Positions 17,077 to 25,416 of a stretch of DNA of 64,000 nt are shown here, piece after piece. Position 1 is the stretch's first letter, and each line of letters starts with the position of its first letter. Below the pieces are notes generated by a model. That model saw only the letters and a program-made list of their open reading frames with translations, was not told the origin of the DNA and searched no databases. The stretch spans positions 1-64,000 of the forward strand of contig JAEZFK010000068.1 of NCBI GenBank assembly GCA_023437715.1, written 5' to 3'. The DNA comes from Bacillota bacterium. GTDB taxonomy: Bacteria > Bacillota > Clostridia > Lachnospirales > Lachnospiraceae. The position numbers were made by a program, and so were the translations under genes.

Positions 17077-18228
17077 ATGGCAGAAAATAGGCCGGTGAAA
17101 AAAAAGAATAAACCACGCCGTTTTTATGATTACAGCCTTTTATTTACCGTAATATTCTTGTCCATTTTCGGACTAGTGATGATATACAGCGCCAGCTCCT
17201 ACGCAGCCCAGCTGAAATTCGGCAGCGCTTCTTACTTCATGATGAAACAGGGGAAGATCGCTTTGGCAGGCTTTGCTCTTATGATCTTCATATCCAAGCT
17301 GGATTACCACTGGTATGCCAAGTTTTCCCTGTTTGCCTATGGACTTTCCTATGTGCTCATGATCGCGGTGTCCTTATTCGGACGGGAATTTAACGGGAAG
17401 AAAAGGTGGCTGGGGGTGGGTTCCCTTACCTTTCAGCCGACAGAGTTTGTAAAGATCGCCCTCATCGTCATGCTGGCGGTTATGATCGTTCAGATGGGAA
17501 AAAACATCAACACGAGAAACGGGGTAATCCTGGTTTGTATCACCACGCTTCCCATTGCGGGAATTGTGGCGGCAAACAACTTAAGCTCCGGTATCATTAT
17601 TGTAGGAATTGCTTTTGTCATGCTGTTTGTGGCATGTAAGAAGAAATGGCCGTTTTTTGCTTGCGGCCTGGCAGGCGTGGGGGCCCTGGCCTTTGCGGGT
17701 CCCATAGCCACTACCCTGGAAAAACTGAATATCCTTCACGATTACCAGCTGGGCAGAATTCTGGTGTGGCTGGAGCCGGAGGCCTATCCGGCTACCGGAG
17801 GGTATCAGGTGCTTCAGGGGCTTTATGCCATAGGCTCCGGTGGACTCATGGGCAGAGGTCTGGGAGAGAGCATCCAGAAGATGGGCTTTGTGCCGGAGGC
17901 GCAAAACGACATGATCTTCTCCATTATCTGCGAGGAACTGGGGCTTTTCGGGGCGGTTTCCGTTGTCCTGATTTTCCTTTTTATGATTTACCGGTTTATG
18001 CTCATTGCGGACAATGCGCCGGACTTATTCGGAGCGCTTCTGGTGGTGGGGGTTATGGGACATATCGCCATACAGGTTATCTTAAATATAGCGGTTGTTA
18101 CAAATACCATACCGAATACCGGAATCACTCTTCCATTTATCAGTTACGGGGGGACCTCGGTCCTGTTTCTGATGGTGGAAATGGGCATGGTCCTAAGCGT
18201 TTCCAACCAGATCCGCCTGGAAAAATAA
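17077..18228 (+). CDS. Lipid II polymerase of the SEDS family (FtsW/SpoVE-like)
   Basis: Polytopic peptidoglycan glycosyltransferase, 383 residues with about ten membrane segments. SEDS hallmarks: VMIYSASSYAA near the N-terminus, GREFNGKKRWLGVGSLTFQPTE, AYPATGGYQVLQGLYAIGSGGLMGRGLG, PEAQNDMIFSIICEELGL and NTGITLPFISYGGTS at the C-terminus. It partners a class B PBP. Position between murD and the next Mur gene equals Bacillus spoVE; whether it serves division, cortex or both is open. ATG 17077 has AGGAGG six bases upstream; 17059 is less likely. Confidence 0.92.
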   Translation: MAENRPVKKKNKPRRFYDYSLLFTVIFLSIFGLVMIYSASSYAAQLKFGSASYFMMKQGKIALAGFALMIFISKLDYHWYAKFSLFAYGLSYVLMIAVSLFGREFNGKKRWLGVGSLTFQPTEFVKIALIVMLAVMIVQMGKNINTRNGVILVCITTLPIAGIVAANNLSSGIIIVGIAFVMLFVACKKKWPFFACGLAGVGALAFAGPIATTLEKLNILHDYQLGRILVWLEPEAYPATGGYQVLQGLYAIGSGGLMGRGLGESIQKMGFVPEAQNDMIFSIICEELGLFGAVSVVLIFLFMIYRFMLIADNAPDLFGALLVVGVMGHIAIQVILNIAVVTNTIPNTGITLPFISYGGTSVLFLMVEMGMVLSVSNQIRLEK

Positions 18229-18296
18229 CAGGATATGAAACCATTCTCTCATCTTTCACATAGGATAGTATATAAGAAGCCATGGGAGGTACCGGT

Positions 18297-19547
18297 TTGT
18301 CAGACATACAGGTCCAGGGGTTACGATCCTTAAGAGGTGAGATAAAAATTCAGGGTTCCAAGAATGCTGTTCTGCCCATGATGGCAGCGGCGGTTCTCCA
18401 TAAAGGTACAACAGTGATCCATAACGTCCCCAGGATACAGGATGTGTTCTGTATGCTGGGGATACTTGAGCGTATTGGCTGTGTCTGCCGTCTGGAGGGC
18501 TGCTCCCTGACGATTGACGCGGCGTCTGTTACCCATACGGAGATTCCGGAAGAATATATAAAGAGCATGCGGTCCTCCATCATGCTGTCCGGCCCTCTGC
18601 TGGGAAGATGCAAAAATGCGGTCACCAGCTTTCCCGGAGGCTGTTCCATAGGGAAGCGGCCCATAGACTTACACCTTTCGGCTTTCCGCACCTTGGGAGC
18701 TGTTATTGAAGAAAAGGGCGATAAGCTTTTGGTGTCTGCCGACAAGCTTACGGGAGCTGACATATATTTTAAATTTCCAAGCGTTGGAGCCACGGAAAAT
18801 GCTCTCATGGCCGCAGTCTTTGCCGAAGGGGTGACTGTGATCCACGGGGCTGCAAAGGAACCGGAAATCACATTGCTTTGTGAATTCCTGAACAATATGG
18901 GAGCCAAAATCTACGGGGCCGGAACCTCCCGGCTGGCAGTTGACGGAGTGAAAGCGCTTCATGATTCTGAATTCACCGTGGCAGGGGACCGGATCGTAGC
19001 GGGGACTTATCTGATGTCTGTAATGGCGGCAGAGGGAAGCGTCCTGCTGGAAGGGATCCGGCCCGACCATTTGACCGCAGCCCTTTCCCTTGCGGAAAAA
19101 ATGGGAGCGGAGCTGAAGCAGTACGAAAACGGCCTGGAAGTCTCCATGAGGGGACGTCCCCGCAGCGTAGATGTGGTAACGGCTCCTTATCCCGGCTTTC
19201 CTACGGATCTCCAGTCCCAGGTCATGGCAGTGATGGCCTCTTCCAGGGGAACCGGCCGGATAACGGAAACCATTTTTGAAGGACGGTTTGGGACGGCTGC
19301 GGAGTTGAAGAAGCTGGAAGCAGATATTATAATAGAAGGAAACCGGGCTGTCATCCATGGGCTCTATCCCTTAAGAGGAGGTTCCGTAACTGCTACGGAT
19401 TTAAGGGGAGGGGCCGCCCTGGTGATAGCGGGACTGGCATGTGATGGTCTGACAGAGATTCACGACTGCCATCACATTGAGCGGGGCTATGAAGACATCT
19501 GCCGGGACTTAAGCAGTCTGGGCGCGGCAATCAGAGGGTTCAAATGA
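18297..19547 (+). CDS. murA: UDP-N-acetylglucosamine 1-carboxyvinyltransferase MurA
   Basis: Cytoplasmic enzyme transferring enolpyruvate from PEP to UDP-GlcNAc, the first committed peptidoglycan step. EPSP-synthase fold, 416 residues. The N-terminus reads LRGEIKIQGSKNAVLPMMAAA, and the catalytic loop FPGGCSIGKRPIDLHL carries the Cys targeted by fosfomycin (about residue 116). YPGFPTDLQSQ and the late DLRGGAALVIAGL are also conserved. I prefer TTG 18297 because GGGAGGT lies six bases upstream; ATG 18282 would overlap that site. In many clostridia this slot holds murG/murB, so murA here is notable. Overlaps ftsQ by four bases. Confidence 0.92.
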   Translation: MSDIQVQGLRSLRGEIKIQGSKNAVLPMMAAAVLHKGTTVIHNVPRIQDVFCMLGILERIGCVCRLEGCSLTIDAASVTHTEIPEEYIKSMRSSIMLSGPLLGRCKNAVTSFPGGCSIGKRPIDLHLSAFRTLGAVIEEKGDKLLVSADKLTGADIYFKFPSVGATENALMAAVFAEGVTVIHGAAKEPEITLLCEFLNNMGAKIYGAGTSRLAVDGVKALHDSEFTVAGDRIVAGTYLMSVMAAEGSVLLEGIRPDHLTAALSLAEKMGAELKQYENGLEVSMRGRPRSVDVVTAPYPGFPTDLQSQVMAVMASSRGTGRITETIFEGRFGTAAELKKLEADIIIEGNRAVIHGLYPLRGGSVTATDLRGGAALVIAGLACDGLTEIHDCHHIERGYEDICRDLSSLGAAIRGFK

Positions 19548-20272
19548 AAGGTTTAAGAAAAAGCAGAAGAAAAATGAAAATTGGGATCGCGGCGGCAGTT
19601 GTTCTGCTTTTAACCGTTATTTTTCTGTCGCTGCAGATCCGGGACATTACGGTGACCGGGAATAAGAAGTATACATCGGAACAGATCATAAGCCTTTTGT
19701 TTAAGGACAGCTGGGACAGGAATGCGATTTTCTGTATCTATAAGGACCGCTTTAAGGAGCATGTGCAGATTCCTTTTATTCAGGATTACAAAATCGTATT
19801 CCAGAGCCCGGTAAAGGTGGAAGTGATCGTTTATGAAAAATCTGTAGTGGGCTATGTTTCTTATATGGGCAGCTACATGTATTTTGACAAGGATGGGATC
19901 ATTGTGGAAAGCTCCAGCGGGAAGCTGGACGGGATTCCCTGGATCACGGGGCTGAAATTCGGGCACATCGTCCTTCATCAGCCTATTCCAGTGGAAAACG
20001 GAAAGGTTTTCGATGAGATTCTGACCCTGACCCAGCTTTTATCCACTGCTGGAATCCAGGTGGATCAGATTCTCTATGATTCCGGAGGAGACGCCACCCT
20101 GGTCATGGGCAGCATCCGGGTTTTTCTGGGAAGCAACGATCAGATGAACGGCAAGATATCCGAATTAAAGGACCAGCTTCCGGTTCTGGGCGGATTATCC
20201 GGCACCCTTTATCTGGATACTTATGATGAAGCGGAGACAGCAGCTTCCTACCGGTTTGTCAAGGATAAATGA
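19544..20272 (+). CDS. Cell division protein FtsQ/DivIB
   Basis: Bitopic divisome protein, 242 residues: basic cytoplasmic start KGLRKSRRKMK, one membrane segment (about 13-32), then a POTRA domain (IRDITVTGNKKYTSEQIISLLF) and a beta domain ending TLYLDTYDEAE. It would stabilise FtsL/FtsB and regulate the SEDS-PBP pair. ATG overlaps the murA stop (ATGA). Last gene before the separate ftsZ promoter. Confidence 0.88.
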   Translation: MKGLRKSRRKMKIGIAAAVVLLLTVIFLSLQIRDITVTGNKKYTSEQIISLLFKDSWDRNAIFCIYKDRFKEHVQIPFIQDYKIVFQSPVKVEVIVYEKSVVGYVSYMGSYMYFDKDGIIVESSSGKLDGIPWITGLKFGHIVLHQPIPVENGKVFDEILTLTQLLSTAGIQVDQILYDSGGDATLVMGSIRVFLGSNDQMNGKISELKDQLPVLGGLSGTLYLDTYDEAETAASYRFVKDK

Positions 20273-20310
20273 ATTTACATAATTTGCTTTGAATTTTGTT
20301 TAAAAAATAG

Positions 20311-20339
20311 TTGATATTTTTGGGAAAATCAAATATTAT
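20311..20339 (+). promoter_or_regulatory. ftsZ promoter
   Basis: TTGATA (20311-20316) and TATTAT (20334-20339) with a 17-base spacer in a very AT-rich gap between ftsQ and ftsZ. Gives ftsZ its own sigma-A promoter. Confidence 0.75.
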
Positions 20340-20390
20340 ATTAATTAGGTCTATACAGTAAGCTGTTTATGGTTAAAGGAGGATATAATC

Positions 20391-21758
20391 TTGTTAGAGA
20401 TTAAAATAAATGAGGCGGATAATGCTGCACGCATTCTGGTCATCGGTGTAGGCGGTGCCGGAAACAATGCGGTAAACCGCATGATAGATGAGAATATAGC
20501 AGGTGTAGAATTTCTTGGGATTAATACGGACAAGCAGGCCTTGCAGTTTTGTAAGGCACCGACCTCCATGCAAATTGGTGAAAAATTAACAAAGGGTCTT
20601 GGCGCAGGAGCAAAGCCGGAGATCGGAGAAAAAGCAGCAGAAGAGAATGCGGATGAGCTGGCCCAGGCCATGAAAGGCGCCGATATGGTATTCGTTACCT
20701 GCGGTATGGGCGGCGGTACAGGAACCGGAGCAGCTCCGGTTGTTGCGAAAATAGCAAAGGATATGGGAATTCTGACTGTAGGCGTTGTGACAAAGCCTTT
20801 CCGTTTTGAGGCAAGAACCCGTATGGCCAATGCCAATGCAGGTATTGAGCGCTTGAAAGAAAGTGTAGATACCTTGATTGTCATACCAAATGACCGCTTA
20901 CTGGAAATTGTGGACAGGCGTACCACCATGCCGGATGCCTTGAAGAAAGCGGATGAAGTGCTTCAGCAGGCAGTACAGGGCATTACGGACCTGATCAATG
21001 TTCCTGGACTTATTAACCTGGATTTCGCAGATGTCCAGACCGTTATGACGGATAAGGGCATTGCACATATCGGCATCGGAAAGGCGAAGGGCGATGAAAA
21101 GGCTCTTGAGGCTGTGAAGCAGGCAGTATCCAGCCCTCTGCTTGAGACTACCATTGAAGGCGCTTCCCATGTCATCATCAACATATCCGGCGACATCAGC
21201 CTGATTGAAGCCAATGAGGCAGCCAGCTATGTTCAGGAGATGGCAGGAGACAACGCCAATATTATTTTTGGCGCCATGTATGATGAAAACGCCCAGGATG
21301 AGGCCAGCATTACCGTTATCGCCACAGGACTGGACATGCAGTCCGAAACTCCTGTATCAAAGGTTATGACGAATTTTTCCAACTCCAACTATAAGCAGCC
21401 AAGGACAGCCCCGGCTTCTCATACTCAGACCGTGAACCAGGAAGCAGCCGCAACCGCAGCAAATCCGGGATACGGTCAGGGCTATAATCAGAATTACGGC
21501 AATGCCAACTACTCCAACCCGGCATATAATAATGCCAATAATCAGAATTACCCAAATAACAGCGCTAATTCAAACAATCAGAATTATGCAAACCAGGGCT
21601 ATGGTGCTCCTAACCCCAATTATGGAAAGCCCAATTACAGCGGACAGGGCGGCAGCGCCAATCAGAACGCTTCCCAGGGTTCCGGCCAGCCATACCGTCC
21701 TACGGTAAATAAAGAAGTACAGATTAACATACCGGATTTTTTAAGAAATAAGCGGTAA
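20391..21758 (+). CDS. ftsZ: Cell division GTPase FtsZ
   Basis: Tubulin-like GTPase forming the division ring, 455 residues. GTP-binding and catalytic motifs: VIGVGGAGNNAVNRM near residue 18, the signature GMGGGTGTGAAP near 105, PFRFEARTRMANA and the T7 region LINLDFADVQTVM. The core ends near residue 325. The remaining about 120 residues form a linker very rich in Asn, Tyr, Gly, Gln and Ala, capped by the C-terminal peptide QINIPDFLRNKR that binds FtsA/SepF-type partners. Starts with TTG after AAAGGAGG. No ftsA adjoins it. Confidence 0.97.
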   Translation: MLEIKINEADNAARILVIGVGGAGNNAVNRMIDENIAGVEFLGINTDKQALQFCKAPTSMQIGEKLTKGLGAGAKPEIGEKAAEENADELAQAMKGADMVFVTCGMGGGTGTGAAPVVAKIAKDMGILTVGVVTKPFRFEARTRMANANAGIERLKESVDTLIVIPNDRLLEIVDRRTTMPDALKKADEVLQQAVQGITDLINVPGLINLDFADVQTVMTDKGIAHIGIGKAKGDEKALEAVKQAVSSPLLETTIEGASHVIINISGDISLIEANEAASYVQEMAGDNANIIFGAMYDENAQDEASITVIATGLDMQSETPVSKVMTNFSNSNYKQPRTAPASHTQTVNQEAAATAANPGYGQGYNQNYGNANYSNPAYNNANNQNYPNNSANSNNQNYANQGYGAPNPNYGKPNYSGQGGSANQNASQGSGQPYRPTVNKEVQINIPDFLRNKR

Positions 21759-21780
21759 AACTGAACATAATATATCATAA

Positions 21781-21809
21781 GGCAGGTTCCGGCGAACCTG
21801 CCTGTTTTT
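21781..21809 (+). terminator. ftsZ terminator
   Basis: Perfect nine-base arms GGCAGGTTC and GAACCTGCC, a CGGC loop, then TGTTTTTG. Confidence 0.9.
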
Positions 21810-21829
21810 GAAACACTGGGAGAAGGTGT

Positions 21830-21972
21830 ACCTGGATGCCTAAAAAGCGTAGGCAGAACAGATGAAACACCCTGCGGGTATACCTATATGCCCAGAAAGC
21901 ATGGGCAGCAAAGAGGAAACACCCTGCGGGTATACCTATATGCCTAAAAAGCGTAGGCAGAACAGATGAAAG
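21830..21972 (+). repeat. 52-bp tandem repeat, about 2.7 copies
   Basis: Units start at 21830, 21882 and 21934. Each holds two mini-hairpins: TGCCY...RGGCA enclosing RRAAAGCRT, and ACCC-TGC-GGGT. In the last unit the repeat runs into the AAAGGAGG ribosome site of the next gene. A degenerate fourth half-copy precedes the array. The first hairpin pattern recurs at 45266-45284. Confidence 0.85.
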
Positions 21973-21982
21973 GAGGAGCAGA

Positions 21983-22309
21983 ATGTCTGATAAGGAACAG
22001 GATTGGGAATTGTCTGAGGATTATTACTGCCGCCGGGAGGGAGAGAAAGAACTGTCACTGGAGGAATTTATTACGGAGTCTGACAGGGAAGAAAAGAGCC
22101 CGGGGATATTTAATTCTGCCGATGAACTGCTGAAAAAGACCATTGAGGACGTCCATCAGGTGATGGCGCTAGCTGGGGAAGGAAAGAATATTTCTGAAAT
22201 CGCTTCCGCTACCGGCCTCGATGAGAAGTATATTTACGATATCCAGGTTTGTGCTCAGGGCTTCCATGAGGATGATGAGATTGCCGTGGCTCATCTGGTG
22301 CTGGGATAA
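21983..22309 (+). CDS. Small acidic protein of unknown function with an HTH-like segment
   Basis: I do not recognise this 108-residue protein. It is acidic at the N-terminus (ELSEDYY, LEEFITESDREE). A central stretch of about residues 53-80, with GKNISEIASATGLDEKYIYDI, has the spacing of a helix-turn-helix, as in sigma-region-4-like or Fis-like folds. It ends with EDDEIAVAHLVLG. Cytoplasmic, no membrane segment. Start follows AAAGGAGGAGCAGA in the last unit of the tandem repeat. Fifteen bases separate it from the next gene, so the two are probably co-transcribed. Confidence 0.7.
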   Translation: MSDKEQDWELSEDYYCRREGEKELSLEEFITESDREEKSPGIFNSADELLKKTIEDVHQVMALAGEGKNISEIASATGLDEKYIYDIQVCAQGFHEDDEIAVAHLVLG

Positions 22310-22324
22310 GAGAGGGGATTTGGG

Positions 22325-23362
22325 ATGATGAAAAAGATTTGTCCGATCTGTGATCTGCCGGTCAATAAGTATAATTATTGTACCCACTGCAGACGCAGGG
22401 TCCGGCATCCCGTCATGTGGAATGCGGATTTTTATTTGAATGAAAGGCCTCCGGTTCTGCCGGGGAATGAAAGAAGCCAGCAAAGGTCTTCTGAACCCTT
22501 GCATCAAACGCCGGTTTTACCGGAAAATCAGGAGAAACGCCGGCCTGTTGCAGCAGGTCCTGCCGGGTCGCAGACTGTTAAGAAGAAAGGCTTTGCTTCC
22601 GCAGCGGGAATTGCGGCTCTGGCAATGTTTGTTGTCCTGAATGTACTGCCGCCGGCTTTCCGCGCCGTATTCATAAATCACGCCATTTCCGGCATCAATG
22701 AGACGGCATCATCCTACGATGATTCCGGCTACAGGGAGTTTGATGAGGAGGAAGTCAGTGAGGCAGGGGAGAGGTGTAACGGCAACAGCCATTTTCCGGC
22801 GGATGGAAGAGAAATAGCGGATTCCCTGAGGCAGTATGTGATAGACTCGGACCACGGCTATGGGGTGGATGTGGAAGACACTTATTCCGATAACTATGGA
22901 TTTGAGGATGAGACCGGTCTTACCACCTATTATGAGACTACGAAAAGCATTTATCTAGAAGAAGAGGCTTCCGGAGAAGAACTGTCCGGGGAAGATGTTT
23001 TCGGAGAAGCGGGTTCTGAAGAGGCTGCTTCCGAAGAGGATTACACCTACCAGTATGTGGATGTCAATTATGATACGGCTACGGGAGAAATTCATTATTA
23101 TTCCTCTTCCTTAAAAAATAACCAGGCTTCTCTGGATTATCTGGAGGAATTTTTAAAGCTTACGGAAGGCATGCTTGGAATATCCGGGGAGGAAAGCAGT
23201 GTTTTACAAATTATGGAGCAGGCCCAAACAGGAATTTTGCAGGAAGAAGGGGCTTATATCCTGGAGGGACTGTTTGATATCAGTATTTATCGGAACGAAG
23301 ACGAAGTGACGGTTTTTGTCTATTACAATGATCCGCAGTTGGCAGAGGACCAGGAAGTGTGA
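22325..23362 (+). CDS. Zinc-ribbon membrane protein of unknown function
   Basis: 345 residues, not assigned to a known family. The N-terminus has two CxxC pairs, CPICDLP and CTHCRRR (about 5-24), which look like a zinc ribbon. A linker leads to one membrane segment (about residues 90-113, AAGIAALAMFVVLNVLPPAF), then a very acidic Glu/Ser/Tyr-rich outside region and a C-terminal folded part ending VTVFVYYNDPQ. Zinc ribbon plus single membrane pass recalls zinc_ribbon_2/DUF-type envelope sensors. ATGATG offers two starts. Followed by a stem-loop before hflK. Confidence 0.65.
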   Translation: MMKKICPICDLPVNKYNYCTHCRRRVRHPVMWNADFYLNERPPVLPGNERSQQRSSEPLHQTPVLPENQEKRRPVAAGPAGSQTVKKKGFASAAGIAALAMFVVLNVLPPAFRAVFINHAISGINETASSYDDSGYREFDEEEVSEAGERCNGNSHFPADGREIADSLRQYVIDSDHGYGVDVEDTYSDNYGFEDETGLTTYYETTKSIYLEEEASGEELSGEDVFGEAGSEEAASEEDYTYQYVDVNYDTATGEIHYYSSSLKNNQASLDYLEEFLKLTEGMLGISGEESSVLQIMEQAQTGILQEEGAYILEGLFDISIYRNEDEVTVFVYYNDPQLAEDQEV

Positions 23363-23392
23363 GGGGACAGAACCGCCGTTATAATATTTTTG

Positions 23393-23419
23393 GGGAGCCC
23401 TTGCAAAGAGCTCCCTTTT
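23393..23419 (+). terminator. Terminator before hflK
   Basis: GGGAGC (23393-23398) pairs with GCTCCC (23410-23415) around an 11-base loop, then TTTT. Short but GC-rich. Confidence 0.55.
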
Positions 23420-23470
23420 GCGCATTTACGGGAACTTAAGTGTGGAGAGAAAAAAGAAAGGTGGAACATC

Positions 23471-24472
23471 ATGGAAACGATTAATCCAAACAGAAATGAA
23501 AAATGGAAGAGAGTCCGAAAATTTGTAAAGGGATCGGGAATTGCAGTTCTTCTGCTGGCGGCCATTCCCATCATTGGCTTTGCATCCGTCTATAATATCC
23601 AGGAGCAGGAGCAGGCAGTCCTGTCTACCATGGGAAAGGCAAGGGCCATAACCGATCCGGGACTTCATTTTAAAGTGCCGTTCATACAAAATGTCCGGAA
23701 AGTCAATACTACCATCCAGGGCTTTGCCATTGGATACAACCCAAACGATAACCAGAGCAAGGAAGAGGATTCTCTGATGATCACCCGGGATTACAATTTT
23801 GTAAACGTGGATTTCTTTGTGGAATATAAGGTAGGCGATCCGGTAAAGGCGGTTTACGCGTCGGATGATCCTTTATTGATTCTGCAGAACATCACAAAGA
23901 GCTGTATCCGCACGGTGATCGGAAGCTATGACGTGGACGCGGTCCTGACCACAGGGAAAAATGAGATCCAGTCCAAGGTAAAGCAGATGATGGTGGAGAA
24001 GCTTCAGCAGCATGATATCGGGCTCACGGTCATGAATGTGACCATCCAGGATTCAGAGCCTCCTACATCTGAGGTTATGGAGGCCTTTAAGGCAGTGGAA
24101 ACGGCGAAGCAGGGAAAGGAAACCGCCATCAACAATGCCAATAAATACCGGAATGAAAAGCTGCCTGAGGCCACGGCCCAGACGGATAAGATTTTGCAGG
24201 ATGCGGAATCCACAAAAGCCAGAAGGATCAATGAGGCCAATGCGGATGTGTCAAAATTTAATGCCATGTATAATGAATACGTGAAAAATCCGGAAGTGAC
24301 AAAAAAGCGGATGTTTTATGAAACCATGGAAGAGGTGCTTCCAAAGATGAAGGTCATCATTGACGGAACCGATAAGACCAGTACAATTCTACCCCTTGAC
24401 AGCTTTGTGAGCGGTGCCGCCTCAGGCCAGCAGGGAACGGAAAGTAACAGCGGAGAAAGGGAGGAACAGTAA
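23471..24472 (+). CDS. hflK: SPFH/Band 7 protein HflK
   Basis: Membrane-anchored SPFH protein, 333 residues. A basic N-terminus leads to one membrane segment (about 19-41), then the Band 7 domain starting NIQEQEQAVLSTMGKARAITDPGLHFKVPFIQ, and a long Ala/Glu/Lys-rich helical part (AFKAVETAKQGKETAINNANKYRN). In E. coli, HflK and HflC form a cage around FtsH and modulate its proteolysis. ATG 23471 follows AAAGGTGG; upstream in-frame starts have no site. hflC begins at the next base. Confidence 0.9.
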   Translation: METINPNRNEKWKRVRKFVKGSGIAVLLLAAIPIIGFASVYNIQEQEQAVLSTMGKARAITDPGLHFKVPFIQNVRKVNTTIQGFAIGYNPNDNQSKEEDSLMITRDYNFVNVDFFVEYKVGDPVKAVYASDDPLLILQNITKSCIRTVIGSYDVDAVLTTGKNEIQSKVKQMMVEKLQQHDIGLTVMNVTIQDSEPPTSEVMEAFKAVETAKQGKETAINNANKYRNEKLPEATAQTDKILQDAESTKARRINEANADVSKFNAMYNEYVKNPEVTKKRMFYETMEEVLPKMKVIIDGTDKTSTILPLDSFVSGAASGQQGTESNSGEREEQ

Positions 24473-25342
24473 ATGAAAATGAGTTGGAAAAAAGCAGCGG
24501 GAGCCGTTGTTGTTCTGGCGGCAGTTATCCTGTTGTCAGGCTCTGTTGTCATAACGAATGAAAATGAATACAAACTGATCCGCCAGTTCGGGCGGGTGGA
24601 GAGAGTGATCACCACAGCAGGAGTCACCTTAAAGCTGCCCATTATTCAGACAGCAGATACGCTGCCCAAAAAGATCCTCATTTATGATCTGGCGGCTTCT
24701 GATGTAATTACCATGGATAAAAAGACTATGTTAAGCGACAGCTATGTTTTATGGCGCATTGAAGATCCCCTGAAATTTGCCCAGTCCCTCAATTCCATTT
24801 CCAATGCAGAGGGCAGGATCGATACGGTGGTTTATAATTCCGTGAAGAATATCATCGGCAGCATGAGCCAGAATGATGTGATCAGCAGCCGGGACGGGGA
24901 GCTTTCCCAGTCCATTATGGACAATGTGGGAGGAAACATGAATGAATACGGCATCAGGCTTCTGGCCGTGGAAACAAAGCGTCTGGACCTTCCTGTGGAC
25001 AATAAGGCGGCGGTTTACGAGCGTATGATTTCCGAAAGAGATAAAATAGCGGCAACCTATACGGCGGAAGGGCAGGCAGAGGCCCAGAAAATAAGAAATA
25101 CCACGGACCGGGAGATTTCCATCAGTATTTCCGATGCACAGGCCCAGGCGGCCGCCATTACGGCGGCAGGAGAGGGGGAGTATATGAGAATTCTGGCAGA
25201 GGCCTACAACGATCCCCAGAGGGCTGAGTTCTATTCCTTTATCCGCTCCCTTGAGGCGGCAAGATCCTCCCTGACCGGGAACAATAATACCCTGATTCTT
25301 CCGGGAAGTTCCCCTCTTGCCCAGATCTTTACGGGGCAGTAA
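24473..25342 (+). CDS. hflC: SPFH/Band 7 protein HflC
   Basis: Partner of HflK, 289 residues: membrane segment at about 7-26, Band 7 domain (VVITNENEYKLIRQFGRVERVITTAGVTLKLPII), and the HflC-like ETKRLDLPVDNKAAVYERMISERDKIAATYTAEGQAEAQKI. The C-terminus EFYSFIRSLEAARSSLTGNNNTLILPGSSPLA is typical of HflC. No spacer separates it from hflK. No ftsH gene lies in the window. Confidence 0.92.
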   Translation: MKMSWKKAAGAVVVLAAVILLSGSVVITNENEYKLIRQFGRVERVITTAGVTLKLPIIQTADTLPKKILIYDLAASDVITMDKKTMLSDSYVLWRIEDPLKFAQSLNSISNAEGRIDTVVYNSVKNIIGSMSQNDVISSRDGELSQSIMDNVGGNMNEYGIRLLAVETKRLDLPVDNKAAVYERMISERDKIAATYTAEGQAEAQKIRNTTDREISISISDAQAQAAAITAAGEGEYMRILAEAYNDPQRAEFYSFIRSLEAARSSLTGNNNTLILPGSSPLAQIFTGQ

Positions 25343-25416
25343 AATGGTTGCGGGAAGCAGTTTTTTATGGTAAAGTGATACTTAACAAAAGAAGCAGGAG
25401 ATAGGAGACAGACAGA

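Noticed and set aside
16913..17116. 67-codon minus-strand frame between murD and the SEDS gene
   Set aside because: No ribosome site, runs into the start of the sense gene and overlaps the inverted repeat. It ends in a protein-like stretch (GGATWPQGHAIHNL), so a repeat-element remnant cannot be fully excluded.
21830..21972. 52-bp repeats as a CRISPR array
   Set aside because: Whole units are repeated without variable spacers and no cas genes are near.
25343..25416. SAM riboswitch or T-box before metF
   Set aside because: The gap is only 74 bases, too short, and has no conserved core.
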